Origin: Ochrovirga pacifica
Lineage (GTDB): Bacteria; Bacteroidota; Bacteroidia; Flavobacteriales; Flavobacteriaceae
Length of the DNA: 64,000 bases
Reading direction: 5' to 3'
NCBI RefSeq assembly: GCF_000220525.1
Contig: NZ_AFPK01000026.1
Span: 97,257 to 161,256 of the forward strand
Of this stretch, positions 63,974-64,000 are shown piece after piece. The first letter of the stretch is position 1; each line of letters begins with the position of its first letter. The notes beneath the pieces are model-generated. The model did not search any database. It was not told the DNA's origin and saw nothing but the letters and a program-made list of their open reading frames with translations. Position numbers and translations under genes: made by a program.

Positions 63974-64000
63974 AAAATAATCTTTATCATATAAACCAAA

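Noticed and set aside
1..64000. tRNA, rRNA, insertion sequences or phage genes
   Set aside because: No transposase, integrase or structural RNA could be recognised on either strand; the his-operon insertions carry no IS-like ends that I can see.

Overview
The window is a low-GC chromosomal segment from a member of Bacteroidota, very probably a marine Flavobacteriaceae. The support is two SusC/SusD pairs, two hybrid two-component sensors, a type IX secretion C-terminal domain, release factor and Rho genes of the Bacteroidota type, and promoters of the TTTG-N19-TAnnTTTG class. The genus cannot be fixed from sequence reading alone.

Positions 1-36450 are a polysaccharide-utilisation region. At the left, on the minus strand, are a hybrid sensor (HTCS1) and three genes downstream of it: a large multi-CxxCH c-type cytochrome/DUF1592-family protein, a Tat-exported DUF1552 protein and a FucP-like sugar permease cut by the window edge. 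A short housekeeping island follows (Nudix hydrolase, acyltransferase, small membrane protein, LysR remnant). Then come two copies of a four-gene outer-membrane module (SusC, SusD, a ~600-residue lipoprotein, a small lipoprotein). One runs left (20156 to 12749) and one runs right (29121 to 36378). Between them lie HTCS2, a formylglycine-type sulfatase and a GH127-family glycosidase. The set looks built to import and desulfate/deglycosylate oligosaccharides from a sulfated polysaccharide. No endo-acting depolymerase is visible.

Positions 36448-46580 hold pcm and a complete histidine operon on the minus strand: hisG, hisD, SemiSWEET, hisC, hisB, hisH, four-helix protein, hisA, hisF, GT2, hisIE. 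It is preceded by a typical attenuator: a 15-residue leader peptide with four consecutive His codons, then a terminator. Nearly every spacer in this operon, and the gltB-gltD spacer 16 kb away, is filled by an unusual sequence. Degenerate 7-nt words (8-nt in one case) are tandemly phased and arranged as two complementary arms, so each spacer can fold into a hairpin. This is the most striking unexplained structure in the window.

Positions 46687-64000 are mostly core genes: a RimK-type ligase fused to an aspartic-protease-like domain, a GH3 plus beta-lactamase-fold protein, a DnaQ-type exonuclease, prfA, a DUF4293 membrane protein, rho, a T9SS-secreted repeat protein and the glutamate synthase genes gltB and gltD. 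Many transcription units end in clear hairpin-plus-T-run terminators.
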